From: Saccharopolyspora oryzae
GTDB lineage: Bacteria > Actinomycetota > Actinomycetes > Mycobacteriales > Pseudonocardiaceae
NCBI RefSeq assembly: GCF_027853915.1
Contig: NZ_JAQGLA010000022.1
Span: 25,659-89,658 of the forward strand
Reading direction: 5' to 3'
Length of the DNA stretch: 64,000 bases
The notes under the pieces were generated by a model that saw nothing but the letters and a program-made list of their open reading frames with translations, did not search any database and was not told the origin of the DNA. Of the stretch, positions 1 through 10,500 are shown one piece after another (the stretch's first letter is position 1; every line of letters begins with the position of its first letter). A program made the translations under genes and the position numbers.

Positions 1-689
1 TCGAAGCCGGTCAGGTCCGGGGTGATGTCGAGCTTGGCGACGTGCTCCTGCGGCACCGGCTCCAGCCACGCGGTCTGCCAGATCCCGGAGGCCCCAGTGT
101 AGAGGATTCCCTTCGGGGCGTTGCGCTGCTTGCCCACCGGGTACGGGCCGGCCTCGTTGCGGTCCTCCACGGCGACCGAGACCTCCTGCGCGCCCCGGCC
201 GTTGAGCGCGTCGGTGATGTCCGCGCTGAACGCGGTGTAGCCGCCCTCGTGCACCGCGACCTGGCGGCCGTTGACCGACACCTCGGCCTTCTGGTCGACG
301 GCGCCGAAGTGCAGCAGCACGCGCTGCCCGGCCCAGTCCGGCGGCAGCTGGAACGTCCGCCGGTACAGCATGTGGTCGTCGTGGCGCTGGATGCCGGACA
401 GCCCGGATTCCGGCGGGTAGGGCACCAGGATCTGCTCGCGGGTCTGCTGCGGCGGGGTGCTGCCACCGCCGTAGGCCCACAGGCCGTTGAGGTTCAGCCA
501 GCGCTCCCGGGTCAGCTGCGGGCGCGGGTACTCGGGCAGCGCGTTGTCCGGGCCGACCTGGTCGGTCCACGGCGTGGTCAGCGGCGGCGGCTTCGGCCGC
601 CACGCCTCAGCGGAGGCCATCACGGCGGGGGCGGTGATCCCGGAAGAGGCCGCGAGCAGTGCGGTGAGCAGCAGGGCGCGCAACAACAA
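1..689 (-). CDS. Secreted glycoside hydrolase family 2 (beta-galactosidase-like), N-terminal part
   Basis: The gene runs off the left edge, so only about 229 codons are visible. A TTG start at 689 sits 5 nt after GGAGG (699-695); TTG 686 is equally possible. The N-terminus reads as a signal peptide: LLLRALLLTALLAAS, then an alanine-rich stretch ending near ASAEA. The mature part carries GH2 sugar-binding (jelly-roll) signatures: LTRERWLNLNGLWAYG, PYPPESGLSGI, YRRTFQLP, LLHFGAVDQKAEVSVNG and YTGASGIWQTAWLEPV. GH2 enzymes cleave beta-galactosides, glucuronides or mannosides. The catalytic (beta/alpha)8 domain lies outside the window, so substrate cannot be called. The gene is divergent from the acyl-CoA synthetase at 1071. 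Confidence 0.85.
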   Translation of the reverse strand, partial: MLLRALLLTALLAASSGITAPAVMASAEAWRPKPPPLTTPWTDQVGPDNALPEYPRPQLTRERWLNLNGLWAYGGGSTPPQQTREQILVPYPPESGLSGIQRHDDHMLYRRTFQLPPDWAGQRVLLHFGAVDQKAEVSVNGRQVAVHEGGYTAFSADITDALNGRGAQEVSVAVEDRNEAGPYPVGKQRNAPKGILYTGASGIWQTAWLEPVPQEHVAKLDITPDLTGF

Positions 690-1070
690 CGTTGCCTCCA
701 GGTGCAGGCGGAACCGAGAGGGACGGGGGCGAGTTCCGCCGGGACCGCAGGTCCGGTCTCCGCGGAAGTCGCGTTGCGGTGGTCGGCGGAGGGCAGGTGG
801 CGGGCGAGCCGGAGAGCGGATCGCTGCTCGCATCGCCGCGCAAGCCCATCCTGGAACCACTCCTCATCGCCGGTGGCGAGCTGTTGATGTCGATCGAACA
901 CGGAGCACCATCAATCGACAACAATGACCATGAACGCACGGACAGTCAACGCGGCCGAAAGAGGGCCCGCAAATCGGAGCAATGTCGTGGATCCGCTGGG
1001 ATCAACGGGGTTACGTTGTTGGCCCGCTTCAGCAACCCGGCGATGTTGCCGAGTCCAGGAGGGTGTGGAC
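690..1070. promoter_or_regulatory. Divergent intergenic region between GH2 gene and acyl-CoA synthetase
   Basis: This stretch of about 380 bp separates two outward-facing genes, so it should hold both promoters. I see no convincing coding frame: open frames here lack ribosome sites and family resemblance. I also see no strong palindrome. Ribosome sites GGAGG (699-695, minus strand) and AGGAGGG (1057-1063, plus strand) mark the two gene starts. Confidence 0.45.
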
Positions 1071-2777
1071 GTGACCGAGGCCCGAGGTAGCGCTACCGAG
1101 ATGTTCCTGACCGCGCGGGACTTCCTGTTGCGGCACCGGACGGACTACGACACCGCGCGGCGGGAGTTCCAGTGGCCGCGTCCGGCCGAGTTCAACTGGG
1201 CGCTGGACTGGTTCGACTCGATCGGCCGGCGGCGCGACGGCACCGCGCTGTGGATCGTCGAGGCCGACGGCTCGGAGCGCAAGGTGTCGTTCCGGGCCAT
1301 GACGCAGCGCTCCAACCAGGTCGCGAACTGGCTGCGCGGCCTCGGCGTGGCCCGCGGCGACCGGCTGGTGCTCATGCTGGGCAACCAGGTGGAGCTGTGG
1401 GAGACGATCCTGGCCGCGATGAAGCTCGGCGCGGTGATCATCCCGGCGACCCCGCTGCTCGGCCCGGCCGACCTGCGCGACCGCATCGACCGGGGCCGCG
1501 CCAAGCACGTGGTGACCACTTCGGCCGATGCCGCGAAGTTCGCCGACGTCCCCGGCGACTACACCCGGATCGCCGTCGGCGAGCCGGTTCCGGAGTGGAC
1601 GTCCTATGCGGACAGCGCCGCCGCCGCCGACGAGTTCGCCCCGGACGGGCCCACCCGCTCCGACGATCCGATGCTGCTGTACTTCACCTCCGGCACCACC
1701 GCGCTGCCGAAGCTGGTGGAGCACACCCACGTCTCCTACCCGATCGGGCATCTGTCCACGATGTACTGGATCGGTCTGGAACCGGGCGACGTGCACCTCA
1801 ACATCTCCTCGCCGGGATGGGCGAAGCACGCCTGGAGCAACGTCTTCGCGCCGTGGAACGCCGAAGCGACGGTGTTCATCTACAACTACGAGCGGTTCGA
1901 CGCCGCCGCGCTGATGGCGCAGATGCAGCGCTGCGGCATCACCAGCTTCTGCGCCCCGCCGACGGTGTGGCGGATGCTGATCCAGGCCGATCTGACCAGC
2001 CTGGCCACTCCGCCGTCCAAAGTGGTCGGTGCGGGCGAGCCGCTGAACCCGGAGATCATCGAGCAGGTGCGCCGCGCCTGGGGCGTGACCATCCGCGACG
2101 GCTTCGGCCAGACCGAGACCAGCGTGCAGGTGGCCAACACCCCGGGGCAGGACGTGCGGCCCGGTTCGATGGGGCGGCCGCTGCCCGGGTTCGACGTCGA
2201 GCTGCTCGACCCGGTCACCGGCGAGCCCGCGCAGGAGGGCGAGATCTGCCTGGCGCTGCAGCCGCGCCCGGTGGGCCTGATGACCGGCTACGCCGACGAC
2301 ACCGAGCGCACCGAGGCGGTCACGCGGGGCGGCCACTACCACACCGGCGACGTCGGTTCCCGCGACGCGGACGGCTACATCACCTACGTGGGCCGCACCG
2401 ACGACGTGTTCAAGGCCTCCGACTACCGGATCTCGCCGTTCGAGCTGGAGAGCGTGCTGCTGGAGCACGAGGCGGTGGCGGAGGCGGCGGTGGTGCCCGC
2501 GCCGGACGCCATCCGGCTGTCGGTGCCGAAGGCCTACGTCGTGCTCACCGGCCAGCACGAGCCGACCAGGGAGACCGCGCTGTCGATCCTGCGGTTCGCG
2601 CGCGAGCAGCTGGCGCCGTACAAGCGGGTGCGGCGGCTGGAGTTCTACGAACTGCCCAAGACGATCTCCGGCAAGATCCGCCGGGTGGAGCTGCGCCGCC
2701 GGGAGGACGACCTGGCCGGCGCCGACGGCCGGGCGGAGGAGTTCCGCGAGGAGGACTTCCCGGAGCTGAAGGGGTGA
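1071..2777 (+). CDS. AMP-dependent acyl-CoA synthetase (acetyl/medium-chain ACS-like)
   Basis: 568 aa. The GTG start at 1071 follows AGGAGGG (1057-1063) by 7 nt, and upstream in-frame codons lack family similarity. It is an ANL-superfamily adenylating enzyme: ATP plus carboxylate gives an acyl-adenylate, then an acyl-CoA. Visible motifs are the P-loop (LLYFTSGTTALPKLVEHTH), the A5-type DGFGQTETS motif, the hinge region YVGRTDDVFKASDYRISPFE and the C-terminal catalytic-lysine motif KTISGKIRR. The middle (SSPGWAKHAWSNVFAPWN, then CAPPTVWRML) is typical of the acetyl-CoA synthetase-like/medium-chain ACSM branch rather than long-chain FadD. The acyl substrate is unknown. It appears to be monocistronic, with a hairpin right after the stop. 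Confidence 0.9.
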   Translation: MTEARGSATEMFLTARDFLLRHRTDYDTARREFQWPRPAEFNWALDWFDSIGRRRDGTALWIVEADGSERKVSFRAMTQRSNQVANWLRGLGVARGDRLVLMLGNQVELWETILAAMKLGAVIIPATPLLGPADLRDRIDRGRAKHVVTTSADAAKFADVPGDYTRIAVGEPVPEWTSYADSAAAADEFAPDGPTRSDDPMLLYFTSGTTALPKLVEHTHVSYPIGHLSTMYWIGLEPGDVHLNISSPGWAKHAWSNVFAPWNAEATVFIYNYERFDAAALMAQMQRCGITSFCAPPTVWRMLIQADLTSLATPPSKVVGAGEPLNPEIIEQVRRAWGVTIRDGFGQTETSVQVANTPGQDVRPGSMGRPLPGFDVELLDPVTGEPAQEGEICLALQPRPVGLMTGYADDTERTEAVTRGGHYHTGDVGSRDADGYITYVGRTDDVFKASDYRISPFELESVLLEHEAVAEAAVVPAPDAIRLSVPKAYVVLTGQHEPTRETALSILRFAREQLAPYKRVRRLEFYELPKTISGKIRRVELRRREDDLAGADGRAEEFREEDFPELKG

Positions 2778-2783
2778 GCACGC

Positions 2784-2811
2784 GTGGCACGCGCCTCCGG
2801 GTGCGTGCCAC
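2784..2811 (+). terminator. Hairpin terminator after acyl-CoA synthetase
   Basis: A perfect 9-bp inverted repeat (GTGGCACGC at 2784-2792, GCGTGCCAC at 2803-2811) with a 10-nt loop begins 6 nt after the stop codon. There is no T-run, as is common for GC-rich actinobacterial terminators. Confidence 0.6.
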
Positions 2812-3432
2812 GCCCCACCGCGGGGCCGAACGGAGGAGCCGAACGCCGCGAATGGAGCTGGAATTGCGCGGAGCGGCATCGTAACATCTTTGGTCCGCGT
2901 CGCGATGAAACGGCTGAGAAGAGAAGGGCCGACCACCGCGGCGGTTGCTCATCCAATTCTCATCGGCTCGCGGTTGCGGAATTTTCAACCGCTGTGCTAA
3001 GCCGATGCGCGCGCAGTGTACACAACTCCATGACGCACTGCACGTATCCGATCGTTACCCATCGTGCAAATGCTCTGAATTGGCGCAGGTAGTAGCGCAT
3101 TTATTCACCCAGGGTGACTTTTCAAATCACGCATTCATCGTATTGCAGTGATTAGCGTCACACGTTTGTACGCTTGCTTTGAGATCTCCTTCGCATAGGT
3201 TGTTCAACTGACGCAGGAATTCCGCGTCACGCCGATCGGCAAGGATGCCGATCGAGTGCGATCGGCGTTGTGCTTTGCGGCCTTGAGCGTTTCTCGGCTG
3301 CCCGCGCCGATCTGAGGTGTTGCCTTATTGCAGTGGCGACCCGGCACGGCCACGGACGAGCTCGGGTGCGATTTTGCGCGTGCTCGAGTGTGTGCGGTGG
3401 CGCATGACCAACGTGAGTGGTGGGAGTGGAGC
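2812..3432 (+). promoter_or_regulatory. Long palindrome-rich leader of the betaine operon
   Basis: About 620 bp without a credible gene, visibly more AT-rich than its surroundings between about 2880 and 3330. It contains TCACCC-A-GGGTGA (3105-3117) and a bulged palindrome around GGAATTCC flanked by GACGC/GCGTC (3210-3228). It also contains a 9-bp hairpin CGATCGGCA/TGCCGATCG with a 4-nt loop (3233-3254), followed by a third GATCGGC copy (3260-3266). These could be operators or leader-RNA structures for the methyltransferase gene at 3433. I could not match it to a SAM or SAH riboswitch class by eye. Confidence 0.5.
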
Positions 3433-5136
3433 ATGGCCAAGAGCGTGGACGACCTCGCATCCAGCGCAACCCCCGGATCTCCGGATACCGCCGATCTGGT
3501 GGCGCGCGAGGAGCAGGTGTTCGGCGAGAATCCGTTGGAAGTGCGGGAGTCCGACCACTACACCCACGAGTACGTGGGCAGCTTCGTGGAGAAGTGGGAC
3601 GAGCTCATCGACTGGAAGAAGCGCTACGAGAGCGAGGGCTCCTTCTTCATCGACCAGCTCAAGGCCCGCGGCGTCAGCTCGGTGCTCGACGTGGCGACCG
3701 GCACCGGGTTCCACTCGGTGCGGCTGCTCGAGGAGGGCTTCGACGCGGTGAGCGCCGACGGCAGCCCGCAGATGCTGGCCAAGGCCTTCAGCAACGGTCT
3801 GACCTACGGCGGTCACATCCTGCGCGTGGTGCACGCGGATTGGCGCTGGCTGAATCGTGACGTGCACGGCGAATACGACGCGATCATCTGCCTGGGCAAC
3901 TCGTTCACCCACCTGTTCTCCGAGCGGGACCGCCGCAAAGCGCTCGCCGAGTTCTACGCGATGCTCAAGCACGACGGCGTGCTGATCATCGACCAGCGCA
4001 ATTACGACGCGATTCTGGACAACGGATTCTCCTCGAAGCACACCTATTACTACGCAGGCGATGACGTTTCCGCCGAACCGGATTACATCGACGACGGTCT
4101 GGCTCGATTCAAGTACACGTTCCCGGACAAGTCTGAATTCTTCTTGAACATGTACCCGCTGCGGAAGAACTACATGCGGCGGCTCATGCGCGAGGTCGGC
4201 TTCCAGCGGATCGACACCTACGGCGACTTCCAGGAGACCTACCACGACGACGAACCGGACTTCTTCATCCACGTCGCGGAGAAGAAGTACCGGCCGGACG
4301 AGGAGCTCTCCGACGTCTACTCGACCGCGGTGCACACCGCCCGCGATTACTACAACTCCGAGGACGCGGACAACTTCTACTACCACGTCTGGGGCGGCAA
4401 CGACATCCACGTCGGCATCTATCAGAGCCCCGACGAGGACATCGACGTCGCGTCCCGCCGGACCGTGGAGCGGATGGCGAGCAAGGTCGAGATCACCCCG
4501 GACACCCGGATCCTCGACATCGGCTCCGGTTACGGCGGCGCCGCCCGCCACCTGGCCGCGACCTACGGCTGCAAGGTGTCCTGCCTCAACCTCAGCGAGG
4601 TGGAGAACGCCCGCAACGTCGAGTTCAACCGCGAGGCAGGCCTGGACGAGCTGATCGAGGTCAAGGACGGTTCCTTCGAGGACATCCCGTTCCAGGACAA
4701 TGCCTTCGACATCGTCTGGTCGCAGGATGCGATCCTGCACAGCGGCGACCGGGAGCGGGTGCTGGAGGAGGTGACCCGCGTGCTCAAGGGCGGGGGTTCC
4801 TTCATCTTCACCGACCCGATGGCGGCCGACGGTGCGCGGATGAAGGACCTCGGGCCGATCCTGAACCGGATCAACCTCGACACCATGGGGTCCCCCGGCT
4901 TCTACCGCCGCGAGCTGGCCCGGCTCGGTCTGCAGAACTTCGAGTTCGACGACCTGACCGAGCACCTGCCCGTCCACTACGGGCGCGTGCTGGAGGTGCT
5001 CGAGAGCCGCGAGGGCGAGCTCGCCGACAAGATCAGCGACGAGTACCGGGCCAAGATGAAGACCGGTTTGAAGAACTGGGTCTCCGGTGGTAAGGCGGGC
5101 AACCTGTCCTGGGGCATCATCCACGCCCGGGCCTGA
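3433..5136 (+). CDS. Glycine/sarcosine N-methyltransferase - dimethylglycine N-methyltransferase fusion
   Basis: 567 aa. The ATG at 3433 follows a GGGAG/GGAG-type ribosome site. Two SAM-dependent methyltransferase domains lie in tandem. An N-terminal GSMT domain has SAM motif VLDVATGTGFHSVRL near residue 84. A C-terminal SDMT domain opens with ARDYYNSEDADNFYYHVWGG and has SAM motif ILDIGSGYGGAARHL near residue 360. Together they would methylate glycine three times (sarcosine, dimethylglycine, glycine betaine), using three SAM. A single fused GSMT-SDMT polypeptide of this size is known from Actinopolyspora halophila. Many other organisms carry two separate genes. The product is a compatible solute. 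The following metK, adoK, metH, ahcY and metF supply and recycle the methyl donor, which strongly supports the call. Confidence 0.95.
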   Translation: MAKSVDDLASSATPGSPDTADLVAREEQVFGENPLEVRESDHYTHEYVGSFVEKWDELIDWKKRYESEGSFFIDQLKARGVSSVLDVATGTGFHSVRLLEEGFDAVSADGSPQMLAKAFSNGLTYGGHILRVVHADWRWLNRDVHGEYDAIICLGNSFTHLFSERDRRKALAEFYAMLKHDGVLIIDQRNYDAILDNGFSSKHTYYYAGDDVSAEPDYIDDGLARFKYTFPDKSEFFLNMYPLRKNYMRRLMREVGFQRIDTYGDFQETYHDDEPDFFIHVAEKKYRPDEELSDVYSTAVHTARDYYNSEDADNFYYHVWGGNDIHVGIYQSPDEDIDVASRRTVERMASKVEITPDTRILDIGSGYGGAARHLAATYGCKVSCLNLSEVENARNVEFNREAGLDELIEVKDGSFEDIPFQDNAFDIVWSQDAILHSGDRERVLEEVTRVLKGGGSFIFTDPMAADGARMKDLGPILNRINLDTMGSPGFYRRELARLGLQNFEFDDLTEHLPVHYGRVLEVLESREGELADKISDEYRAKMKTGLKNWVSGGKAGNLSWGIIHARA

Positions 5137-5211
5137 GACCCCCCGGTGCCGTAAATGGTCACCGCCGTACGCAAGGATCACAGCCGCAGCAGTGTGAGGT
5201 GAGGAGCAGTC

Positions 5212-6414
5212 GTGAGTGAGATCAACCGCAGGTTGTTCACCAGTGAATCGGTGACCGAGGGACACCCGGACAAGATCTGCGATGCGATCAGCGACGCCGT
5301 GTTGGACGCGTTGTTGGCCCAGGACCCCAAGTCGCGCGTGGCCGTCGAGACCATGGTGACCACCGGTCAGGTGCACGTCGCAGGTGAGGTCACCACCAGC
5401 GCTTACGCCGACATCCCGACCATCGTGCGGGACAAGATCCTGGAGATCGGCTACGACTCCTCCGCGAAGGGCTTCGACGGTGCTTCCTGCGGCGTCAACG
5501 TCGCGATCGGATCGCAGTCCCCGGACATCGCCCAGGGCGTGGACACCGCCCACGAGACCCGGGTCGAGGGCGCCGAGGACGAGATCGACAAGCAGGGCGC
5601 GGGCGACCAGGGCCTGATGTTCGGCTACGCCTGCAACGACACCGACGAGCTGATGCCGCTGCCGATCGCGCTGGCGCACCGCCTGTCGCGCCGGCTGACC
5701 AAGGTCCGCAAGGACGGCGTGCTGCCGTACCTGCGTCCCGACGGCAAGACCCAGGTCACCATCGAGTACGCCGGTGACCAGGCCGTTCGGCTGGACACCG
5801 TGGTGCTGTCCACCCAGCACGCCGCCGACATCGACCTCGAGGGCATGCTGGCCGGCGACATCAAGGAGAAGGTCATCGACCCGGAGATCGAGCGGGTCGG
5901 GCTGGACTCCGCCGACACCCGGCTGCTGGTCAACCCGACCGGCCGGTTCGTCGTTGGCGGTCCGATGGGCGACGCCGGTCTGACCGGCCGGAAGATCATC
6001 GTCGACACCTACGGCGGCATGGCCCGCCACGGCGGTGGCGCGTTCTCCGGCAAGGACCCGTCGAAGGTCGACCGCTCCGCCGCCTACGCGATGCGCTGGG
6101 TCGCCAAGAACGCCGTCGCCGCCGGTCTGGCCAGCCGCATCGAGGTGCAGGTCGCCTACGCGATCGGCAAGGCCGCCCCGGTGGGCCTGTTCGTGGAGAC
6201 CTTCGGGACCGAGAACGTCGACCCGGTCAAGATCCAGGCGGCGGTCAACGAGGTCTTCGACCTCCGCCCGGCCGCCATCGTGCGTGACCTGGACCTCCTG
6301 CGCCCGATCTACGCCCCGACCGCCGCGTACGGTCACTTCGGGCGCAGCGACGTCGACCTGCCGTGGGAGCGCACCGACCGCGCCGAGGCGCTGAAGAGCG
6401 CCGCCGGCATCTGA
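5212..6414 (+). CDS. metK: S-adenosylmethionine synthetase
   Basis: 400 aa, GTG start at 5212, about the usual length for MetK. It makes SAM from methionine and ATP in the cytoplasm. Signature segments are the N-terminal [16 protein letters not shown], the ATP-binding [12 protein letters not shown] near residue 131, and [19 protein letters not shown] in the last third, typical of the family. It lies 75 nt behind the betaine methyltransferase, which consumes three SAM per betaine. This may be the cell's only metK or a second, pathway-dedicated copy; the window cannot show which. Confidence 0.97.
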   Translation: MSEINRRLFTSESVTEGHPDKICDAISDAVLDALLAQDPKSRVAVETMVTTGQVHVAGEVTTSAYADIPTIVRDKILEIGYDSSAKGFDGASCGVNVAIGSQSPDIAQGVDTAHETRVEGAEDEIDKQGAGDQGLMFGYACNDTDELMPLPIALAHRLSRRLTKVRKDGVLPYLRPDGKTQVTIEYAGDQAVRLDTVVLSTQHAADIDLEGMLAGDIKEKVIDPEIERVGLDSADTRLLVNPTGRFVVGGPMGDAGLTGRKIIVDTYGGMARHGGGAFSGKDPSKVDRSAAYAMRWVAKNAVAAGLASRIEVQVAYAIGKAAPVGLFVETFGTENVDPVKIQAAVNEVFDLRPAAIVRDLDLLRPIYAPTAAYGHFGRSDVDLPWERTDRAEALKSAAGI

Positions 6415-6438
6415 GTCGGTCGCCCGGAGCTGGTGCGC

Positions 6439-6474
6439 GGGCTGCGGGGCGCGGGAGACTGCGCCCCGCAGCCC
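6439..6474 (+). terminator. Strong GC hairpin after metK
   Basis: A perfect 14-bp stem (GGGCTGCGGGGCGC at 6439-6452 with GCGCCCCGCAGCCC at 6461-6474) has an 8-nt loop and no T-run. It lies between metK and the adenosine kinase. It could terminate or attenuate, or stabilise the upstream mRNA. A GGGGCGATCGCCCC palindrome follows at 6502-6515, just before the next ribosome site. Confidence 0.5.
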
Positions 6475-6534
6475 GGTGCGCCGGCCGTTCAATGGAGCTT
6501 TGGGGCGATCGCCCCCTGGTTAAGGAGTAGTGCA

Positions 6535-7509
6535 GTGCGGATTGCGGTGACCGGATCCATCGCCACCGACCACCTGATGACCTACCCCGGTAGGTTCGCC
6601 GAGCAGCTCGTCGCCGACCGCCTGGAGCAGGTGTCGCTGTCGTTCCTGGCCGACGAGCTGGTGCTGCGCCGCGGCGGGGTGGCGCCCAACATCACCTTCG
6701 GCCTCGGGCAGCTGGGCGTCGGATCGATCCTGGTCGGCGCCGTCGGCCGCGACTTCGACGACTACCGCTCCTGGCTGGAGCGGCACGGGGTGGACACCGC
6801 CTCGGTGCACGTCTCGGAGACCAAGCACACCGCCCGGTTCCTGTGCACCACCGACACCGACTTCAACCAGATCGCCACCTTCTACGCCGGTGCGATGGCC
6901 GAGGCCCGCGACATCGAGCTCAAGCCGGTCGCCGACCGCGTCGGCGGGCTGGACGTGGTCGTGGTCTCCGCCAACGACCCGGACGCGATGCTGCGGCACA
7001 CCCAGGAGTGCCGGGACCGCGGCTACCGGTTCCTCGCCGACCCCGGCCAGCAGCTCGCCCGGATGGACGGCGACGCGATCCGCAAGCTGGTCGACGGTGC
7101 CGAATACCTGTTCACCAACGAGTACGAGCACGGCCTGCTGCTGCAGAGCACCGGCTGGAGCCACGGCGAGGTGCTCGACCGGGTCGGCAAGTGGGTGACG
7201 ACGCTGGGCCCCAAGGGCGTCCAGGTGGAGTCCAAGGGCCAGCCCGCCATCGAGGTGGCCCCGCCGAAGGAGAAGCAGAAGGGCGACCCGACGGGCGTCG
7301 GCGACGCGCTGCGCGCCGGCTTCCTGGCCGGCCTTTCCCACGATCTGGAACTCGAGCGGACGCTCCAGCTAGGTTGCGCGCTGGCGACCGTTTCACTGGA
7401 GGCGGACGGCCCGCAGGAGTACCAGGTGGAGCGGGAATCGTTCCTCGCTCGAGTCGCCGAGGCATACGGTGACGAGGCTGCGGGTGAGATCGGGGCGAAG
7501 CTCAGCTGA
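6535..7509 (+). CDS. adoK: Adenosine kinase (PfkB/ribokinase family)
   Basis: 324 aa, the same length as Mycobacterium tuberculosis AdoK, and clearly similar to it from the first residues (VRIAVTGSIATDHLM, PGRF). GTG start at 6535 with AAGGAG at 6522-6527. It phosphorylates adenosine to AMP. Landmarks include the RGGVAPN segment, FTNEYE, TTLGPKGV, and the anion-hole/catalytic motif DPTGVGDALRAGF with Asp257 as the likely base. In this cluster it would remove the adenosine released by AhcY and so pull S-adenosylhomocysteine hydrolysis forward. It is coupled to metH with a 20-nt gap. Confidence 0.95.
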   Translation: MRIAVTGSIATDHLMTYPGRFAEQLVADRLEQVSLSFLADELVLRRGGVAPNITFGLGQLGVGSILVGAVGRDFDDYRSWLERHGVDTASVHVSETKHTARFLCTTDTDFNQIATFYAGAMAEARDIELKPVADRVGGLDVVVVSANDPDAMLRHTQECRDRGYRFLADPGQQLARMDGDAIRKLVDGAEYLFTNEYEHGLLLQSTGWSHGEVLDRVGKWVTTLGPKGVQVESKGQPAIEVAPPKEKQKGDPTGVGDALRAGFLAGLSHDLELERTLQLGCALATVSLEADGPQEYQVERESFLARVAEAYGDEAAGEIGAKLS

Positions 7510-7529
7510 GCAACGGGAGTAGGCACGGC

Positions 7530-10500
7530 ATGGCAGATCGGCAGAACGATCCGAGCGGTTTCCTGACCGCCCTGGGCGAGCGCGTCCTGGTCGCCGACGG
7601 CGGGATGGGCACCGCGCTGCAGGGCTTCGACCTGACGTTGGACGACTTCGCCAACCTGGAGGGCTGCAACGAGATCCTGAACGTGACCCGGCCCGACGTG
7701 GTGTCCTCGATCTACCGGGGCTACCTGGAGGCGGGTTCGGACGCGATCGAGACCAACACCTTCGGGGCGAACTGGGCCAACCTCGCCGAGTACGACATCC
7801 CGGAGCGCATCCGGGAGCTGGCCGAGAAGGGCTCGGCGCTGGCCCGCGAGGCCGCCGACGAGTACTCCACCCCGGACCGGCCCCGGTTCGTGCTGGGCTC
7901 GGTCGGCCCGGGCACCAAGCTGCCCACGCTGGGCCACGCTCCCTACACGCAGCTGCGCGACGCCTACCACGAGCAGGTCCTGGGCATGCTCGACGGCGGC
8001 ATCGACGTGGTGCTGGTGGAGACCTCGCAGGACCTGCTGCAGACCAAGGCCGCGATCGTCGCCGCCAAGCGCGCGATGGCCCAGGCCGGGCGGCACGTGC
8101 CGATCATCGCGCAGGTCACCGTGGAGACCACCGGCACCATGCTGGTCGGTTCGGAGATCGGCGCGGCGCTGACCGCGCTGGAGCCGCTGGGCATCGACCT
8201 GATCGGGATGAACTGCGCGACCGGTCCGGCGGAGATGAGCGAGCACCTGCGGGTGCTGGCGCAGAACGCCCGGATCCCGCTGTCGGTGATGCCCAACGCC
8301 GGCCTGCCCGAGCTGGGCCCCAACGGCGCGGTGTACCCGCTGCAGCCCGACGAGCTGGCCGAAGCGCTGGTCGGCTTCGTCAAGGACTACGGCGCGCGCC
8401 TGGTCGGCGGCTGCTGCGGCACCACCACCGAGCACGTGCGCGCGGTGGCCGAGGCGGTCCGGGGGATCACCCCCGAGCCGCGCACCCCGGAGCACATCCC
8501 GGCGGTGTCGTCGGTGTACCAGACGGTGCCGTTCGACCAGGACGCCTCGATCCTCAACGTCGGCGAGCGGACCAACACCAACGGCTCGAAGGCGTTCCGC
8601 GAGGCGATGCTGGAAGGCCGCTACGACGACTGCGTGGAGATCGCCAAGGCCCAGACCCGCGAGGGCGCGCACATGCTCGACCTGTGCGTGGACTACGTGG
8701 GCCGGGACGGCACGGTCGACATGCGGGAGCTGGCCTCGCGGCTGGCCACCGCCTCGACGCTGCCGATCATGGTCGACTCCACCGAGCCCGAGGTGATCCA
8801 GGCCGGACTGGAGCACCTGGGCGGCCGGTGCGCGATCAACTCGGTCAACTGGGAGGACGGCCACGAGCCGGGCTCCCGGTACGAGCGGGTCATGCAGATG
8901 GCCGTCGAGCACGGCGCCACCGTGGTGGTGACCTGCATCGACGAGGAGGGCCAGGCGCGCACCGCGGAGTGGAAGCTGCGGGTCGCCGAGCGGCTGATCG
9001 AGGACATGACCACCAACTGGGGTCTGGAGGAGTCCGCGATCATCATCGACTGCCTGGTCTTCCCGATCACCACCGGTCAGGAAGAGGTCCGCAAGGACGC
9101 CGTCGAGACGATCAACGCGATCCGGGAGCTCAAGGCGCGCCACCCGGAGGTGCAGACCACGCTGGGCCTGTCCAACGTGTCCTTCGGCCTGAACCCGGCG
9201 GCGCGGCAGGTGCTCAACTCGGTGTTCCTCAACGAGTGCCGGGAAGCCGGGCTGGACACCGCGATCCTCAACGCCTCCAAGATCCTGCCGATGAGCAAGA
9301 TCGACGAGGAGGCGCGCAACGTCGCCCTGGACCTGGTCTACGACCGGCGCCGCGAGGGCTACGACCCGCTGCAGAAGTTGATGGAGCTGTTCGAGGGGCA
9401 GACCGCGAAGTCCAGCAGCGCCTCCCGCGCCGAGGAGCTCGCGAAGCTGCCGCTGTTCGAGCGGCTGGAGCGGCGGATCGTCGACGGCGAGCGCAACGGG
9501 CTGGAAGCCGACCTGGAAGCGGCGATGGCCGAGAAGCCGCCGCTGGAGATCATCAACGAGAACCTGCTGGCCGGCATGAAGGTCGTCGGCGAGCTGTTCG
9601 GTTCCGGGCAGATGCAGCTGCCGTTCGTGCTGCAGTCCGCCGAGGTGATGAAGGCGGCGGTGGCGCACCTGGAACCGCACATGGAGAAGGACGACTCCGG
9701 CGGCAAGGGCAAGCTGCTGCTGGCCACGGTCAAGGGCGATGTGCACGACATCGGCAAGAACCTGGTCGACATCATCGTCTCCAACAACGGCTACGACGTG
9801 GTCAACATCGGCATCAAGCAGCCGATCGGCGCCATCCTCGAAGCCGCCGAGGAGAACAAGGTCGACGCCATCGGCATGTCCGGCCTGCTGGTGAAGTCCA
9901 CGGTGATCATGAAGGAGAACCTGGAGGAGATGAACTCCAGGGGGCTGGCGCAGAAGTACCCGGTGATGCTGGGTGGCGCGGCGCTGACCCGCTCGTTCGT
10001 GGAGCACGACCTCGACGAGGTCTACCAGGGCGACGTCCGCTACGCCAAGGACGCCTTCGAGGGCCTGCACCTGATGGACCGGCTGATGTCCATCAAGCGC
10101 GGTGACAACCCCGAGGAGGACGCCGCCGAGGAGGCCAAGAAGGCCGAGCGCAAGGCCCGGCGGGAGCGTTCGCTGCGCATCGCGGAGAAGCGCAAGGCCG
10201 AGCAGGGCGACGAGCCCGGCTACGACGACACCACCCGGTCCGACGTGTCCACCGACGAGCCGGTGCCCACCCCGCCGTTCTGGGGCTCCAAGGTGGTCAA
10301 GGGCGTCGCCGTCGCCGACTACCTGGCGCTGCTGGACGAGCGGGCGACGTTCTTCGGCCAGTGGGGCCTGCGCGGCGCGAAGAAGGGCGAGGGGCCCTCC
10401 TACGAGGAGCTGGTCGAGACCGAGGGCCGGCCGCGGCTGCGGCACTGGATCGACGAGCTGTCCACCGCGGGCATCCTGCAGCACGCGGCGGTGGTCTACG

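Noticed and set aside
924..1070. Longer N-terminus for the acyl-CoA synthetase from an ATG at 924
   Set aside because: The added residues look non-coding (many Arg/Cys, no family match), and GTG 1071 has a strong ribosome site.
3325..6492. Minus-strand frame of over 1,000 codons opposite the methyltransferase and metK
   Set aside because: Composition is typical of a GC3-driven shadow; both plus-strand genes are certain.
7510..7529. Cobalamin riboswitch for metH
   Set aside because: The gap to adoK is only 20 nt, too short for any cobalamin element.
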